Positions 25,375-33,975 of a DNA stretch of 64,000 nt are shown here, piece by piece. This stretch comes from DASRHK01 sp035650495 (GTDB lineage: Bacteria > Pseudomonadota > Gammaproteobacteria > Nevskiales > Nevskiaceae), in the NCBI GenBank assembly GCA_035650495.1, contig DASRHK010000075.1, forward strand, positions 4,896 through 68,895. Reading direction: 5' to 3'. A model generated the notes under the pieces. That model saw only the letters and a list, made by a program, of their open reading frames with translations. It was not told the origin of the DNA and ran no database searches. Position 1 is the first letter of the stretch. Every line of letters begins with the position of its first letter. A program made the position numbers and the translations under genes.

Positions 25375-26745
25375 ATGTCCACCGTTCCCGAAACCCTCCC
25401 GCTGCGCGAGACACCGACCGTCCCCGGCCTGCCGCTCCTCGGCAACGTGCTCGACATGGCCAAGGACCCGGCGAGGTTCTTCGTCGACTGCTATCGCAAG
25501 TACGGGCCGGTGTTCAACGTCAAGCTGCTCGGCCAGAAGTACAAGGTGATCGCCGGCGTCGAAGCGGCGAACTTCATGGGGACCAAGGAAGGCAAGGATT
25601 GCCTGCGCTCGCGCGAGTTCTGGGAAGGGCTGGTCAACGAGTACGGCGCGACGCGCATCCTCACCAGCGAGGACGGCGAGGTGCACAAGCAGCTGCGCGA
25701 CGTCATGCGCCGCGGCTATTCGCGAGAGTCGATCAAGGGCCGCTACAACGAGCTCGTCGCGATCACCGATTCGTCGATCGCGCGCGACTGGAAGGTCGGC
25801 ACGCTGGTGCCGGTCGTGCAGGCGTGCCAGTACATGGTCGTCGAGCAGCTCGGCCTCATTCTCACCGGCGCCGCGCCGCTCGAGTACGTGAAGGACATCC
25901 GCACGACGATCCTCTACATCCTGAACGTGCTGGTCACGCGCCAGCGCCCGAAATTCCTCCTGATGCGCCCCGAGTACAAGAAGTCGAAGGCGCGCGTGAT
26001 CGAGCTCGGCGAGAAGATGATCAAGGAGTGGTACGCCAAGTCCAAAGGCAAGAAGAAGGACGAAGAGAAGAACCTGATCGACGACATCATGGAAGCGCAC
26101 GAGCGCGATCCGATCCTGATGCCCGACAGCGATCTCATCGTCACCATCACCGGGCCGTACGTCGCCGGCCTCGATACGGTCGCCAACACGACGTCGGCGA
26201 TCGTCTACACGGTGCTGAAGTACCCCGAGGTGAAAGCGCGCGTGTTGAAGGAAGTCGACGAGCTGTTCGCCGCGGGTCCGCTCACCGAGGAAGCGCTGCT
26301 GAAGCGCATCCCCGCGTTGAACGGCGCGATCATGGAGACGATGCGCATGTATCCGATCGCGGTCGCGCAGATGCGCTGCGCGAACAAGGATTTCGTCTTC
26401 GAGGGCCACCAGATCAAGGAAGGCGAGATGCTCTACGTCGGCACCAGCGTCCCGCACTTCATGGACGAGTTCTATCCGAACGCGGACAAGTTCGACATCG
26501 ATCGCTACGAGAAGCCGCGCGCCGAGCATCTCAAGCCCGGCGTGTATTCACCGTACGGCCGCGGGCCGCACACCTGTCTCGGCAAGTCGCTCGCGGAAGT
26601 GCAGATCGCGCTGTCGATGGCGCGGCTGTTCTACAAGCTCGATCTCGAGCTCGACCCGCCCGACTACGTGCTGAAGACCAAGACCGCGCCGACGCCGGGG
26701 CCGGCGATGGACTTCAAGGTGCGGGTGAAGGGCTTGAGGCACTAA
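25375..26745 (+). CDS. Cytochrome P450
   Basis: 456 residues. The Pro-rich start (PTVPGLPLLGNVLDMAKDP) resembles microsomal-style and CYP51-like P450s, but there is no N-terminal membrane anchor. The I-helix oxygen-binding motif is VAGLDTVAN, the K-helix ExxR is ETMRMYP, and the heme-binding loop is YGRGPHTCLGKSLAE with the axial Cys. ATG at 25375 with GAGG about seven bases upstream. No ferredoxin or ferredoxin reductase lies nearby, so electron donors are supplied from elsewhere. Substrate unknown; a hydrophobic lipid or terpenoid is plausible. Its stop overlaps that of the convergent receiver gene. Confidence 0.92.
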   Translation: MSTVPETLPLRETPTVPGLPLLGNVLDMAKDPARFFVDCYRKYGPVFNVKLLGQKYKVIAGVEAANFMGTKEGKDCLRSREFWEGLVNEYGATRILTSEDGEVHKQLRDVMRRGYSRESIKGRYNELVAITDSSIARDWKVGTLVPVVQACQYMVVEQLGLILTGAAPLEYVKDIRTTILYILNVLVTRQRPKFLLMRPEYKKSKARVIELGEKMIKEWYAKSKGKKKDEEKNLIDDIMEAHERDPILMPDSDLIVTITGPYVAGLDTVANTTSAIVYTVLKYPEVKARVLKEVDELFAAGPLTEEALLKRIPALNGAIMETMRMYPIAVAQMRCANKDFVFEGHQIKEGEMLYVGTSVPHFMDEFYPNADKFDIDRYEKPRAEHLKPGVYSPYGRGPHTCLGKSLAEVQIALSMARLFYKLDLELDPPDYVLKTKTAPTPGPAMDFKVRVKGLRH

Positions 26746-27113
26746 GCCGTCTCGACCGCCGTCAGCACCGCTTCAACGACCACACGCGGCTCCGCGCTGT
26801 CCTTGCGCATGACGTAGATCGCGTCGGCGTCGCGCGCGGCGCTCTGCTGCACGCGCTCGGCGGACGTCAGCACGACCACGGGCACCTGCTTGCGCTTGGA
26901 CCCGCGCAGCTCGCGCAGCCAGCCGAGCCCGTCGAGCTTCGGCATCTTGAGATCGAGCAGCACCACGTGCGGCAGGAAGGTGTCGAACGCCGAGAGACCT
27001 TCGTCGCCATCGGCGGCTTCTGCGATCTCGAAGCCGACGGCGCGGAAATGATCGCGATAGATCCGACGGATGATCGGATCGTCGTCGATGATGAGGAGCT
27101 TGGTGCGGTCCAT
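26742..27113 (-). CDS. Stand-alone response regulator receiver
   Basis: 123 residues, single receiver: IIDDDPI acidic pocket, phospho-Asp in VVLLDLKMPKLDG, Thr in VVLTSAE and Lys in VMRKDSA. No output domain. The ATG at 27113 is chosen because the receiver fold starts within four residues. The open frame continues upstream only as an antiparallel shadow of other coding sequence. Its stop overlaps the P450 stop. No kinase is adjacent; the nearest lie at 20.3 and 31.9 kb. Confidence 0.9.
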   Translation of the reverse strand: MDRTKLLIIDDDPIIRRIYRDHFRAVGFEIAEAADGDEGLSAFDTFLPHVVLLDLKMPKLDGLGWLRELRGSKRKQVPVVVLTSAERVQQSAARDADAIYVMRKDSAEPRVVVEAVLTAVETA

Positions 27114-27166
27114 GCGCTCTTGTAATCCGGCAAGAGCCCGGGAGGCGGCCGGGGAGGGGTTCTTCT

Positions 27167-29320
27167 CTAGGCCTTGACGGTCACGACGGCCGCCAGCAGC
27201 TTCGCCCGATCCGCGCACGGCCCCACGAGGATCTCGACCTCGCCGGCCTCGAGCACCGGCTTCAGGCTCTGATCGAGGAATCGCAGCTCTTCGACGTCGA
27301 GCGACAGGCGAACTTCGCCGCGCGCGCCGGGATCGAGCGTGATCTTCGCGAAGCCTTTCAGCTCGAGCAGCGGACGCGTCACGCTCGCGACCTTGTCGCG
27401 CACGAACAGGAACACGGTTTCCTCCGCGCGCGCCTTGCCTTCGTTGATCACGTCGACGCGCGCTTCGATACGATCGCCCTTGCCGGCGCGCTCCGGCGAG
27501 ACGCGCAAATTCCCATACGAGAAGCGGCCGTAGCTGAGCCCGTGCCCGAACGGGTAGAGCGGCTCGTTCGGCACATCGAGATACTTGCTGGTGAAGTAAT
27601 CCTTCGGATCGTTCGGCCGCCCGCTCGGGCGCATGCCGAAGAAGATCGGGATCTGTCCCGTCGCGCGCGGCCAGGTGATCGGCGTGCGACCGCTCGGCGA
27701 CGCGCGGCCGGTGAGTACGTCGGCGATCGCATGGCCGGCTTCGCTGCCGACGAACCACGCGGCGATCAGCGCGTCGGCCGATTCGGCGAGCCATGGCACG
27801 ACCAGCGGCCGGCCGGAGAACAGGATCGCGATCACCTTGGTGCCGCTCTTCTGCGCGCGCGCGAGCACGGCTTCGGCGAGGTCGCGCTGACGTCCCGGCA
27901 ATTCCGGATACGCGCGGCTCGCGGCTTCGCCGCTCATCGGCGCCGCTTCGCCGAGGCAGAGGATCACCGCGTCGGCGCCGTCGATCAGCCTGGCCGCGGC
28001 GTCGATGTTCTCGCCGCGCTTGCGCTCGCCTTTGATCGACGTGCCGGCGGCGTAAGCGATCTCTGCATCCGGATACGCCGCGCGCAATCCGGCGAGCACG
28101 CTCACGTGCTCCTTCGGGTTCTGGGCCGCGCCCCACGGACCGGCCATCTCGCCCGCGGCGTCGGCAAGCGGTCCGAGCACGCAAAGCTTCTTGAGCGACG
28201 CTGGCAGCGGCAGCGCGTCGTTGCGGTTCTCGAGCAACGTCACTGCGCGCGCGCCGACCTCGCGTGCGAACGTGCGACGCGCGGTCACGGCCTCCGGGGA
28301 TTCCGCATTCGACCCGCGCAAGTACGGATCGGCGAACAGCCCGAGCTTCTCCTTGAGCTTCAGCACGCGACGCACGCACGCGTCGATCTCGCCGATGGTG
28401 ACGAGACCGCGCTCCAGCGCGATCGGCAAGCCGTTGCGATAGGCGTCGGACATCATGTCGATGTCGACGCCGGCCTTCAGCGAAAGCACCGCGGCTTCGA
28501 CGAGATCCGCCGCGACGCCATGCTTGATCAGCTCCTTGATCGCCGTGTAATCGGAGACGATCACGCCGTCGAAACCGAGCTCGCCGCGCAGGTAATCGCG
28601 CAACAGGGCGACGTGCGCGGTCATCGGAATGCCGGCGAGGTCGGTGAACGCCGGCATGATCGTCGCGACGCCCGCGCGCACCGCGGCTTCGAATGCCGGC
28701 AGATGTATTTCGCGCAGCGCGCGCTCGGAGATGTCGACGGGCGCGTACTCGCGACCGGCGTTGACCGGTCCGTACGCGCAGAAATGCTTCGCGCATCCCG
28801 CGAGCGAATCGGCGGCGGAGAGATCGTCGCCCTGGAATCCGCGCACTTTCGCGCGCGCCACTTGGGTGCCGAGCCAAGGGTCTTCACCGAAACCCTCCGC
28901 GGTGCGGCCCCAGCGCGGATCGCGCGAGACGTCGAGCATCGGCGCGAAGGTCATCGCAAGTCCGTCGGCCGCCGCTTCCCGCGCGGCTTCGCGCGCGGTG
29001 CGCTCCCAAATCGCCGCGTCGAAGATTCCGGCTTCGGCGATCGGGATCGGGAACTGCGTGCGATGGCCGTGGATGACGTCGAGGCCGATCAGCAGCGGGA
29101 TCTTCATCCGCGATCGCAGCGCGAGATCCTGCATCTCGCGCGTGGCGGCCGCGCCGACCATGTTGAGGAGATTGCCGATCGCACCGGAGGAGATCTCCGC
29201 GGTCGAATAGCCGGCGATCACCGGCCCGGTGACGGCGTAGGTCGACGCGGTCATGGTGAGCTGGCCGAGTTTCTCGGCGAGCGTCATTTCGCCGATCAGG
29301 CGATCGATGTCGACGGACAT
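27167..29320 (-). CDS. bglX: GH3 beta-glucosidase
   Basis: 717 residues: N-terminal TIM barrel, alpha/beta sandwich, and C-terminal fibronectin-like domain, the standard three-domain GH3 layout. The nucleophile Asp lies in GVIVSDYTAIKEL, and the substrate-binding KHFCAYG and SRDPRWGRTAEGFGED are intact. It starts directly with MSVDIDRLIGEMTLAEKLGQ, without a signal peptide, so it is cytoplasmic, unlike periplasmic E. coli BglX. It releases glucose from beta-linked oligosaccharides. Divergent from the GH144-like gene across a palindromic 60-base region, which suggests joint regulation. Confidence 0.9.
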   Translation of the reverse strand: MSVDIDRLIGEMTLAEKLGQLTMTASTYAVTGPVIAGYSTAEISSGAIGNLLNMVGAAATREMQDLALRSRMKIPLLIGLDVIHGHRTQFPIPIAEAGIFDAAIWERTAREAAREAAADGLAMTFAPMLDVSRDPRWGRTAEGFGEDPWLGTQVARAKVRGFQGDDLSAADSLAGCAKHFCAYGPVNAGREYAPVDISERALREIHLPAFEAAVRAGVATIMPAFTDLAGIPMTAHVALLRDYLRGELGFDGVIVSDYTAIKELIKHGVAADLVEAAVLSLKAGVDIDMMSDAYRNGLPIALERGLVTIGEIDACVRRVLKLKEKLGLFADPYLRGSNAESPEAVTARRTFAREVGARAVTLLENRNDALPLPASLKKLCVLGPLADAAGEMAGPWGAAQNPKEHVSVLAGLRAAYPDAEIAYAAGTSIKGERKRGENIDAAARLIDGADAVILCLGEAAPMSGEAASRAYPELPGRQRDLAEAVLARAQKSGTKVIAILFSGRPLVVPWLAESADALIAAWFVGSEAGHAIADVLTGRASPSGRTPITWPRATGQIPIFFGMRPSGRPNDPKDYFTSKYLDVPNEPLYPFGHGLSYGRFSYGNLRVSPERAGKGDRIEARVDVINEGKARAEETVFLFVRDKVASVTRPLLELKGFAKITLDPGARGEVRLSLDVEELRFLDQSLKPVLEAGEVEILVGPCADRAKLLAAVVTVKA

Positions 29321-29341
29321 TGTTCTTGGTCGCTTCCGCAG

Positions 29342-29359
29342 GTCGGCCTTCCGGCCGAC
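29342..29359. promoter_or_regulatory. Perfect palindrome between divergent glycosidase genes
   Basis: GTCGGCC (29342-29348) and GGCCGAC (29353-29359) form a seven-base perfect inverted repeat around TTCC. It lies 22 bases from the bglX start and 20 from the ATG at 29379. It could be an operator for a sugar-responsive repressor or a leader hairpin; no repressor gene is nearby. Confidence 0.35.
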
Positions 29360-29378
29360 GCGTTATAGGATGACACGC

Positions 29379-30659
29379 ATGGCCCTTGGCAGTTCACAGC
29401 GGGATCGCGGTGCAGCGGAGCTGGCGCAGCTGCCCGACGACGCGCTCGTCGACGCCGTCCAGCGACAGACGTTCCGCTTCTTCTGGGACGCGGCGCATCC
29501 TTCGAGCGGACTCGCGCGCGATCGCTGCACGACACGCAAAGAGCCCGACGACGAGCTCGTCGTCAGCGGCGGCAGCGGCTTTTCGATCATGGGGATCATC
29601 GTCGCCATCGAGCGAGGCTGGGTCACCCGCGACGCGGCGCTCGAGCGGATCGTGCGCATGGTCGATCTGCTCTCGCGCGCGACCTGCTATCACGGCGCGT
29701 TCCCGCATTTCCTCGACGGGCGCACGGGTGCGACGATCCCGTTCTCGCGCAAGGACGACGGCGGCGACATCGTCGAGACCTCGCTGCTCCTGCAAGGCCT
29801 GCTGTGCGCGCGCGAGTATTTCAGCGGCGACAACGAAGCCGAGACGCAGCTGCGCAAGCGCATCGGCGAGATCGCCGACGACGTCGAGTGGACCTGGTAC
29901 CAGCGCGAAGGCCGCGAGGTGCTGTATTGGCACTGGAGTCCGAACAACGGCTGGGCGATGGATCACGAGATCCGCGGCTGGAACGAGTGCCTGATCACCT
30001 ATGTGCTCGCCGCCGGATCGAATCGCTACGCGATCGACCCGATCGTCTATCACAACGGCTTCGCGTCGGGCCGCGATTTCCTGAACGGCAAGGCCTATCA
30101 CGGCATCGAGCTGCCGCTCGGTCCGCCGCTCGGCGGGCCGCTGTTCTTCGCGCACTACTCGTTCATGGGCCTCGATCCGCGAGGCTTGAAGGATCGCTAC
30201 GCCGATTACTGGCAGCAGAACGTCGCGCACGCGCGCATCCATCGAGCGTACTGCGCGGCGAATCCGAAACAGTTCGCGGGCTACGGCGAGAACTGCTGGG
30301 GTCTCACCGCGAGCGACGATCCGGACGGTTACGACCCACACGCGCCGGATCGCGACAACGGCACGATCTCGCCGACCGCAGCGGCTGCGAGCCTGCCGTA
30401 CGGGCCGGATGAAGTCCTGCGCGCGCTGCGGCATTTCCTCGCGCGCTACGGCGACAAGGTCTGGGGCCGCTTCGGATTCGTCGATGCCTTCAACGAGACG
30501 CGCGGCTGGTTCGCCGACACCTATCTCGCGATCGACCAGGGTCCGATCGTGGTGATGATGGAGAACCATCGCAGCCAGCTGCTGTGGAAACTGTTCATGC
30601 GGGCGCCGGAAGTGCAGCGCGGATTGCGGCGCCTCGGCTTCGAGCGGAGCGCGGATTGA
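29379..30659 (+). CDS. Glycoamylase-like glucanase (GH144-type)
   Basis: 426 residues. An alpha/alpha-barrel protein whose segments FRFFWDAAHP, HGAFPHFLDG, YWHWSPNNGW and NECLITYVLAA follow the glycoamylase-like pattern; characterised relatives are endo-beta-1,2-glucanases (GH144). There is no signal peptide, so it should act on imported oligosaccharides. ATG at 29379 is chosen because AGGA lies eight bases upstream; an in-frame ATG at 29370 is poorly spaced. Its stop overlaps the TTG start of the GH15 gene. With the divergent GH3 enzyme it would convert beta-1,2-glucan fragments to glucose (inference). Confidence 0.8.
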   Translation: MALGSSQRDRGAAELAQLPDDALVDAVQRQTFRFFWDAAHPSSGLARDRCTTRKEPDDELVVSGGSGFSIMGIIVAIERGWVTRDAALERIVRMVDLLSRATCYHGAFPHFLDGRTGATIPFSRKDDGGDIVETSLLLQGLLCAREYFSGDNEAETQLRKRIGEIADDVEWTWYQREGREVLYWHWSPNNGWAMDHEIRGWNECLITYVLAAGSNRYAIDPIVYHNGFASGRDFLNGKAYHGIELPLGPPLGGPLFFAHYSFMGLDPRGLKDRYADYWQQNVAHARIHRAYCAANPKQFAGYGENCWGLTASDDPDGYDPHAPDRDNGTISPTAAAASLPYGPDEVLRALRHFLARYGDKVWGRFGFVDAFNETRGWFADTYLAIDQGPIVVMMENHRSQLLWKLFMRAPEVQRGLRRLGFERSAD

Positions 30660-31849
30660 ATCTCGACGCGTGGCTCGATCGCGAGCTGACCCACGCCGCG
30701 TCGGCGATGCAGCGAAGCATCTCGGCGACCGGCATCGTCAAGGAGCGGCCGGGCTTCGGCCAGACGATCCGCGCCGCGAAAGGGTCGGTGGTCGCATCGC
30801 CGGTGCTCGGTGCCTACGATCCGGAGCCCGACTACTTCTTCCACTGGTTCCGCGATTCGGCGGTGGTGATGGACGCGCTGCGCATGCTGTTCGAGATGCG
30901 CATCGTCGGCTTCGAGGCGCTCGCGACGCTCGGCGAATTCATCCGCTTCAGCCTGTCGCTGGAGCAGCGTCGCATCACGCCGGCCAAAGCCACCCCGGAC
31001 TTCCAGAAGTATCTTCGCGACGACGCCGCGCTCGCGCGCGTAACAGCGTCGAACGTGGCCGGCGAGACGCGCGTCAATCCCGACGGCACGCTCGACATCT
31101 CGAAATGGGCGCGGCCGCAGCACGACGGTCCAGCGCTGCGTGCGCTGACGCTGATGCGCTGGCAGCGCGCGGCGACGCTCGACGCCGGCATCGACGCGGA
31201 GCTCGCCCAACTGTTGCGCTCGGATCTCGCATACACGCGTGAGCACTGGCGCGAGCCGTCGTTCGACCTCTGGGAGGAGGAGAGCGGCCGGCATTACTAC
31301 ACGCTGCGCGTTGCGGCGGCTGCGCTCGAAGCGAGCGGCGATCGCACAGGCGCGAGCGAGATCCTGCGCGAGCTCGACGCGCTGCCCGAAGATCTCGACA
31401 TCGCGATGATCCTCGGCGTGATCCATTCCGGCGGCGACGGGCCGTCGCACACGGTGAACGATCCGCGAATGCACGCCGTGCTCGACCAGCTCGACGCGGC
31501 GTTCATCAAGGCCTATCCGATCAACCAGCAGCGCCCTGCAGGTCGCGGCCCGGCGCTCGGCCGCTACGTCGGCGACGTCTACTTCGACGGCGGCGCGTGG
31601 TACGTCGCCACACTCGCGGCCGCGGAGTTCTGCTTTCGCGCGGCAAAAGGTGCGAAGAACGCGCGCTCGTGGATCGAGCGCGGCAACGCTTATCTCGAGA
31701 CCGTGCGCGCCTTCACGCCGGCGTCGGGCGACCTGTCGGAGCAGTTCGATCAGGTCACCGGGGCGCAGAAATCCGCGAAGCATCTGGCTTGGAGCTATGC
31801 GGCCTTCGTCTCGTGCATGGCGGCGCGACGTCGGGTCGACGGCGCGTAG
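30656..31849 (+). CDS. GH15 glucoamylase-like protein
   Basis: 397 residues, TTG start overlapping the upstream stop in TTGA, with CGGAGCGCGGA upstream. The alpha/alpha barrel has FFHWFRDSAVVMDAL near the N-terminus, the general-acid Glu region LWEEESGRHYYTL, and the base region DLSEQFDQVTG, in the GH15 order. There is no starch-binding domain and no signal peptide, so it is shorter than secreted glucoamylases; intracellular glucodextranase- or trehalase-like activity is possible. Translationally coupled to the GH144-like gene, which points to one oligosaccharide pathway. Confidence 0.82.
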   Translation: MNLDAWLDRELTHAASAMQRSISATGIVKERPGFGQTIRAAKGSVVASPVLGAYDPEPDYFFHWFRDSAVVMDALRMLFEMRIVGFEALATLGEFIRFSLSLEQRRITPAKATPDFQKYLRDDAALARVTASNVAGETRVNPDGTLDISKWARPQHDGPALRALTLMRWQRAATLDAGIDAELAQLLRSDLAYTREHWREPSFDLWEEESGRHYYTLRVAAAALEASGDRTGASEILRELDALPEDLDIAMILGVIHSGGDGPSHTVNDPRMHAVLDQLDAAFIKAYPINQQRPAGRGPALGRYVGDVYFDGGAWYVATLAAAEFCFRAAKGAKNARSWIERGNAYLETVRAFTPASGDLSEQFDQVTGAQKSAKHLAWSYAAFVSCMAARRRVDGA

Positions 31850-31918
31850 AGAAAACAGCTAGGGACGCGGGCGCGCGCCGGGACGACAATACCGGTACCG
31901 CATCGGAAGGTCTCCAGC

Positions 31919-33910
31919 GTGGGAACGCAAGCACACGCCGCCGTACAGCAGTTCGAGCTGTTCCGGCTCGTCGTCGAGGCCGCGCCCAACGCAATCGTCA
32001 TGGCCGACGAGGCGGGGCGCATCACGCTCGTCAATCATCAGACCGAGAAGATGTTCGGCTACCGTCGCGACGAGCTGATCGGCCAGCCGATCGAGATGCT
32101 GGTGCCGCCGGAGCGGCGCGGTCATCACCCGCAGCTGCGCATCGGCTACATGGAGCATCCGCGCACCCGCCCGATGGGCGCCGGCCGCGACCTCTACGGC
32201 GTCACCAAGCACGGCGACGAAGTGCCGATCGAGATCGGGCTCAATCCGGTCACCACCGGCGAAGGCCGCTTCGTGCTGGCGTCGATCATCGACATCACCG
32301 AGCGCAAGCGGGCGGTCGATGCGCTGCGCGAAAGTGAAGAGCGCTTCCGGTTCATGGTGTCCGGGGTCAAGGACTACGCGATCCTGATGATCGATCCGAA
32401 GGGCCGCATCAACAGCTGGAACGAAGGCGCGCAGCGGCTCAAGGGCTACACGGAAGCTGAGATCGTCGGGCGCTCGATCGACTGCTTCTATCCGCCGGAG
32501 GACGTCGCCGCCGGCAAGCCGGCATTCGAGCTTGCGGAGGCGGCGCGCCTGGGCAGCTACGAGGACGAGGGCTGGCGCGTGCGCAAGGACGGCACGCGCT
32601 TCTGGGCGAACGTGCTCTTCACTGCCGCGCGCGACGCGACCGGCAAGCTGCGCGGCTTCTGCAAAGTCACTCGCGACATGACCGAGCGCCGCCGCGCCGA
32701 GGAGCGCTTCCGCCTCGTCGTCGAAGCCTCGCCGAGCGCGATGCTGATGGCCGGCCCCGATGGGCGCATCGCGCTGGTCAACGCACAGGCCGAGAAGCTG
32801 TTCGGCTATCCGCGCGCGGAGCTGATCGGGCAGCCCGTGGAGATGCTGCTGCCCGCGCGCTCCGCGCCGAATCATCCGCAATTGAGAGAAACCTATTTCT
32901 CGCGCCCGGTGAGCCGGCCGATGGGCGCGGGCCGCGATCTTTACGGCCGCTCCAAGGACGGCCGCGACATTCCAGTCGAGATCGGCCTGAACCCGATCAC
33001 GACGTCCGAAGGCTTGTTCGTGCTGGCGTCCGTGATCGACATCACGGAGCGCAAGCGCGCCGAATCGGAGCTCAAGGCGCTGAACGAGTCGCTCGCGCGG
33101 CAGGTGAAGGAGACGCTGGGCGCGATGGAGCAGCTGCGCAACACCCAGGGCCAGCTGATCCAGGCGGAGAAGCTCGCGTCGCTCGGCGGGCTGGTTGCCG
33201 GCATCGCGCACGAGATCAACACACCGGTCGGCGTCGGCGTCACTGCCGCGTCGACGCTGCGTGCGAAAGCGCGGCAGCTTCAGCAGAAGCACGACGCCGG
33301 CGACCTGCGCGAGCAGGACGTCAGCGCGTTCGTTCGACTGGTCAGCGAGTCCACGCAGATCGTGTTGCGCAACCTCGAGCGCGCGGCGGAGCTGGTCCGC
33401 AGCTTCAAGCAGGTCGCGGTCGATCAGACCAGCGGCGAGCGGCGCGTGTTCGACCTCGGCATCTATCTCGAGGAGATCCTGCAGAGCCTCGCGCCGCGCC
33501 TGAAGAAGACCACGCACGCGGTGAAGGTCGATTGCGCGCCTGGCCTGGTGATCGACTCCTATCCCGGCGCGCTCGCGCAGATCATCACCAACCTGATCGA
33601 GAATTCGCTGACCCATGGGTTCGGCGACGGCGGCACGGGCGCCATCCGCATCGTCGCGCAGAAGGACGGCGAGCAGATCGCGCTGCGCTACGCCGATGAC
33701 GGCGCCGGCATTCCCAAGGAGCATCTGTCGCGGATCTTCGACCCGTTCTTCACCACGCGGCGCGGATCGGGCGGCAGCGGGCTCGGGCTCAACATCGTCT
33801 ACAACCTCGTCACGGGCATGTTGCGCGGATCGATCGAGGTGAACAGCGCACCCGGCGAGGGCGCGCAATTCCTGATGCGCTTTCCTGCGCAGCTGGAGCG
33901 CGACCACTAG
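31919..33910 (+). CDS. PAS-domain sensor histidine kinase
   Basis: 663 residues, GTG start with GGAAGG eight bases upstream. Three PAS domains (about 13-135, 139-255, 260-385) are followed by a coiled coil and a kinase core with phospho-His 431 (GLVAGIAHEINTPVG), the HAMP-less NtrB-like type. The HATPase has N box NLIENSLTHGFG and G2-like GGSGLGLNIVYNL. PAS 1 and PAS 3 are near-copies of each other, both containing MGAGRDLYG and IEIGLNP-like blocks. No receiver and no membrane helices. The cognate regulator is not adjacent. Confidence 0.9.
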   Translation: MGTQAHAAVQQFELFRLVVEAAPNAIVMADEAGRITLVNHQTEKMFGYRRDELIGQPIEMLVPPERRGHHPQLRIGYMEHPRTRPMGAGRDLYGVTKHGDEVPIEIGLNPVTTGEGRFVLASIIDITERKRAVDALRESEERFRFMVSGVKDYAILMIDPKGRINSWNEGAQRLKGYTEAEIVGRSIDCFYPPEDVAAGKPAFELAEAARLGSYEDEGWRVRKDGTRFWANVLFTAARDATGKLRGFCKVTRDMTERRRAEERFRLVVEASPSAMLMAGPDGRIALVNAQAEKLFGYPRAELIGQPVEMLLPARSAPNHPQLRETYFSRPVSRPMGAGRDLYGRSKDGRDIPVEIGLNPITTSEGLFVLASVIDITERKRAESELKALNESLARQVKETLGAMEQLRNTQGQLIQAEKLASLGGLVAGIAHEINTPVGVGVTAASTLRAKARQLQQKHDAGDLREQDVSAFVRLVSESTQIVLRNLERAAELVRSFKQVAVDQTSGERRVFDLGIYLEEILQSLAPRLKKTTHAVKVDCAPGLVIDSYPGALAQIITNLIENSLTHGFGDGGTGAIRIVAQKDGEQIALRYADDGAGIPKEHLSRIFDPFFTTRRGSGGSGLGLNIVYNLVTGMLRGSIEVNSAPGEGAQFLMRFPAQLERDH

Positions 33911-33975
33911 CGGCGCCGGCCGGCGAACTGAATCTCGCCGCCGCAGGTCTCTTGTGGAAAGGGACCTGGTGCTGC

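Noticed and set aside
27542..29368. Plus-strand open frame of 608 codons opposite bglX
   Set aside because: No recognisable motif, shadow composition, and the GH3 enzyme on the other strand is complete.
31859..33907. Minus-strand open frame of 682 codons opposite the PAS kinase
   Set aside because: Low-complexity Arg/Ala/His/Asp composition typical of antisense shadows; the plus-strand kinase has full domain support.
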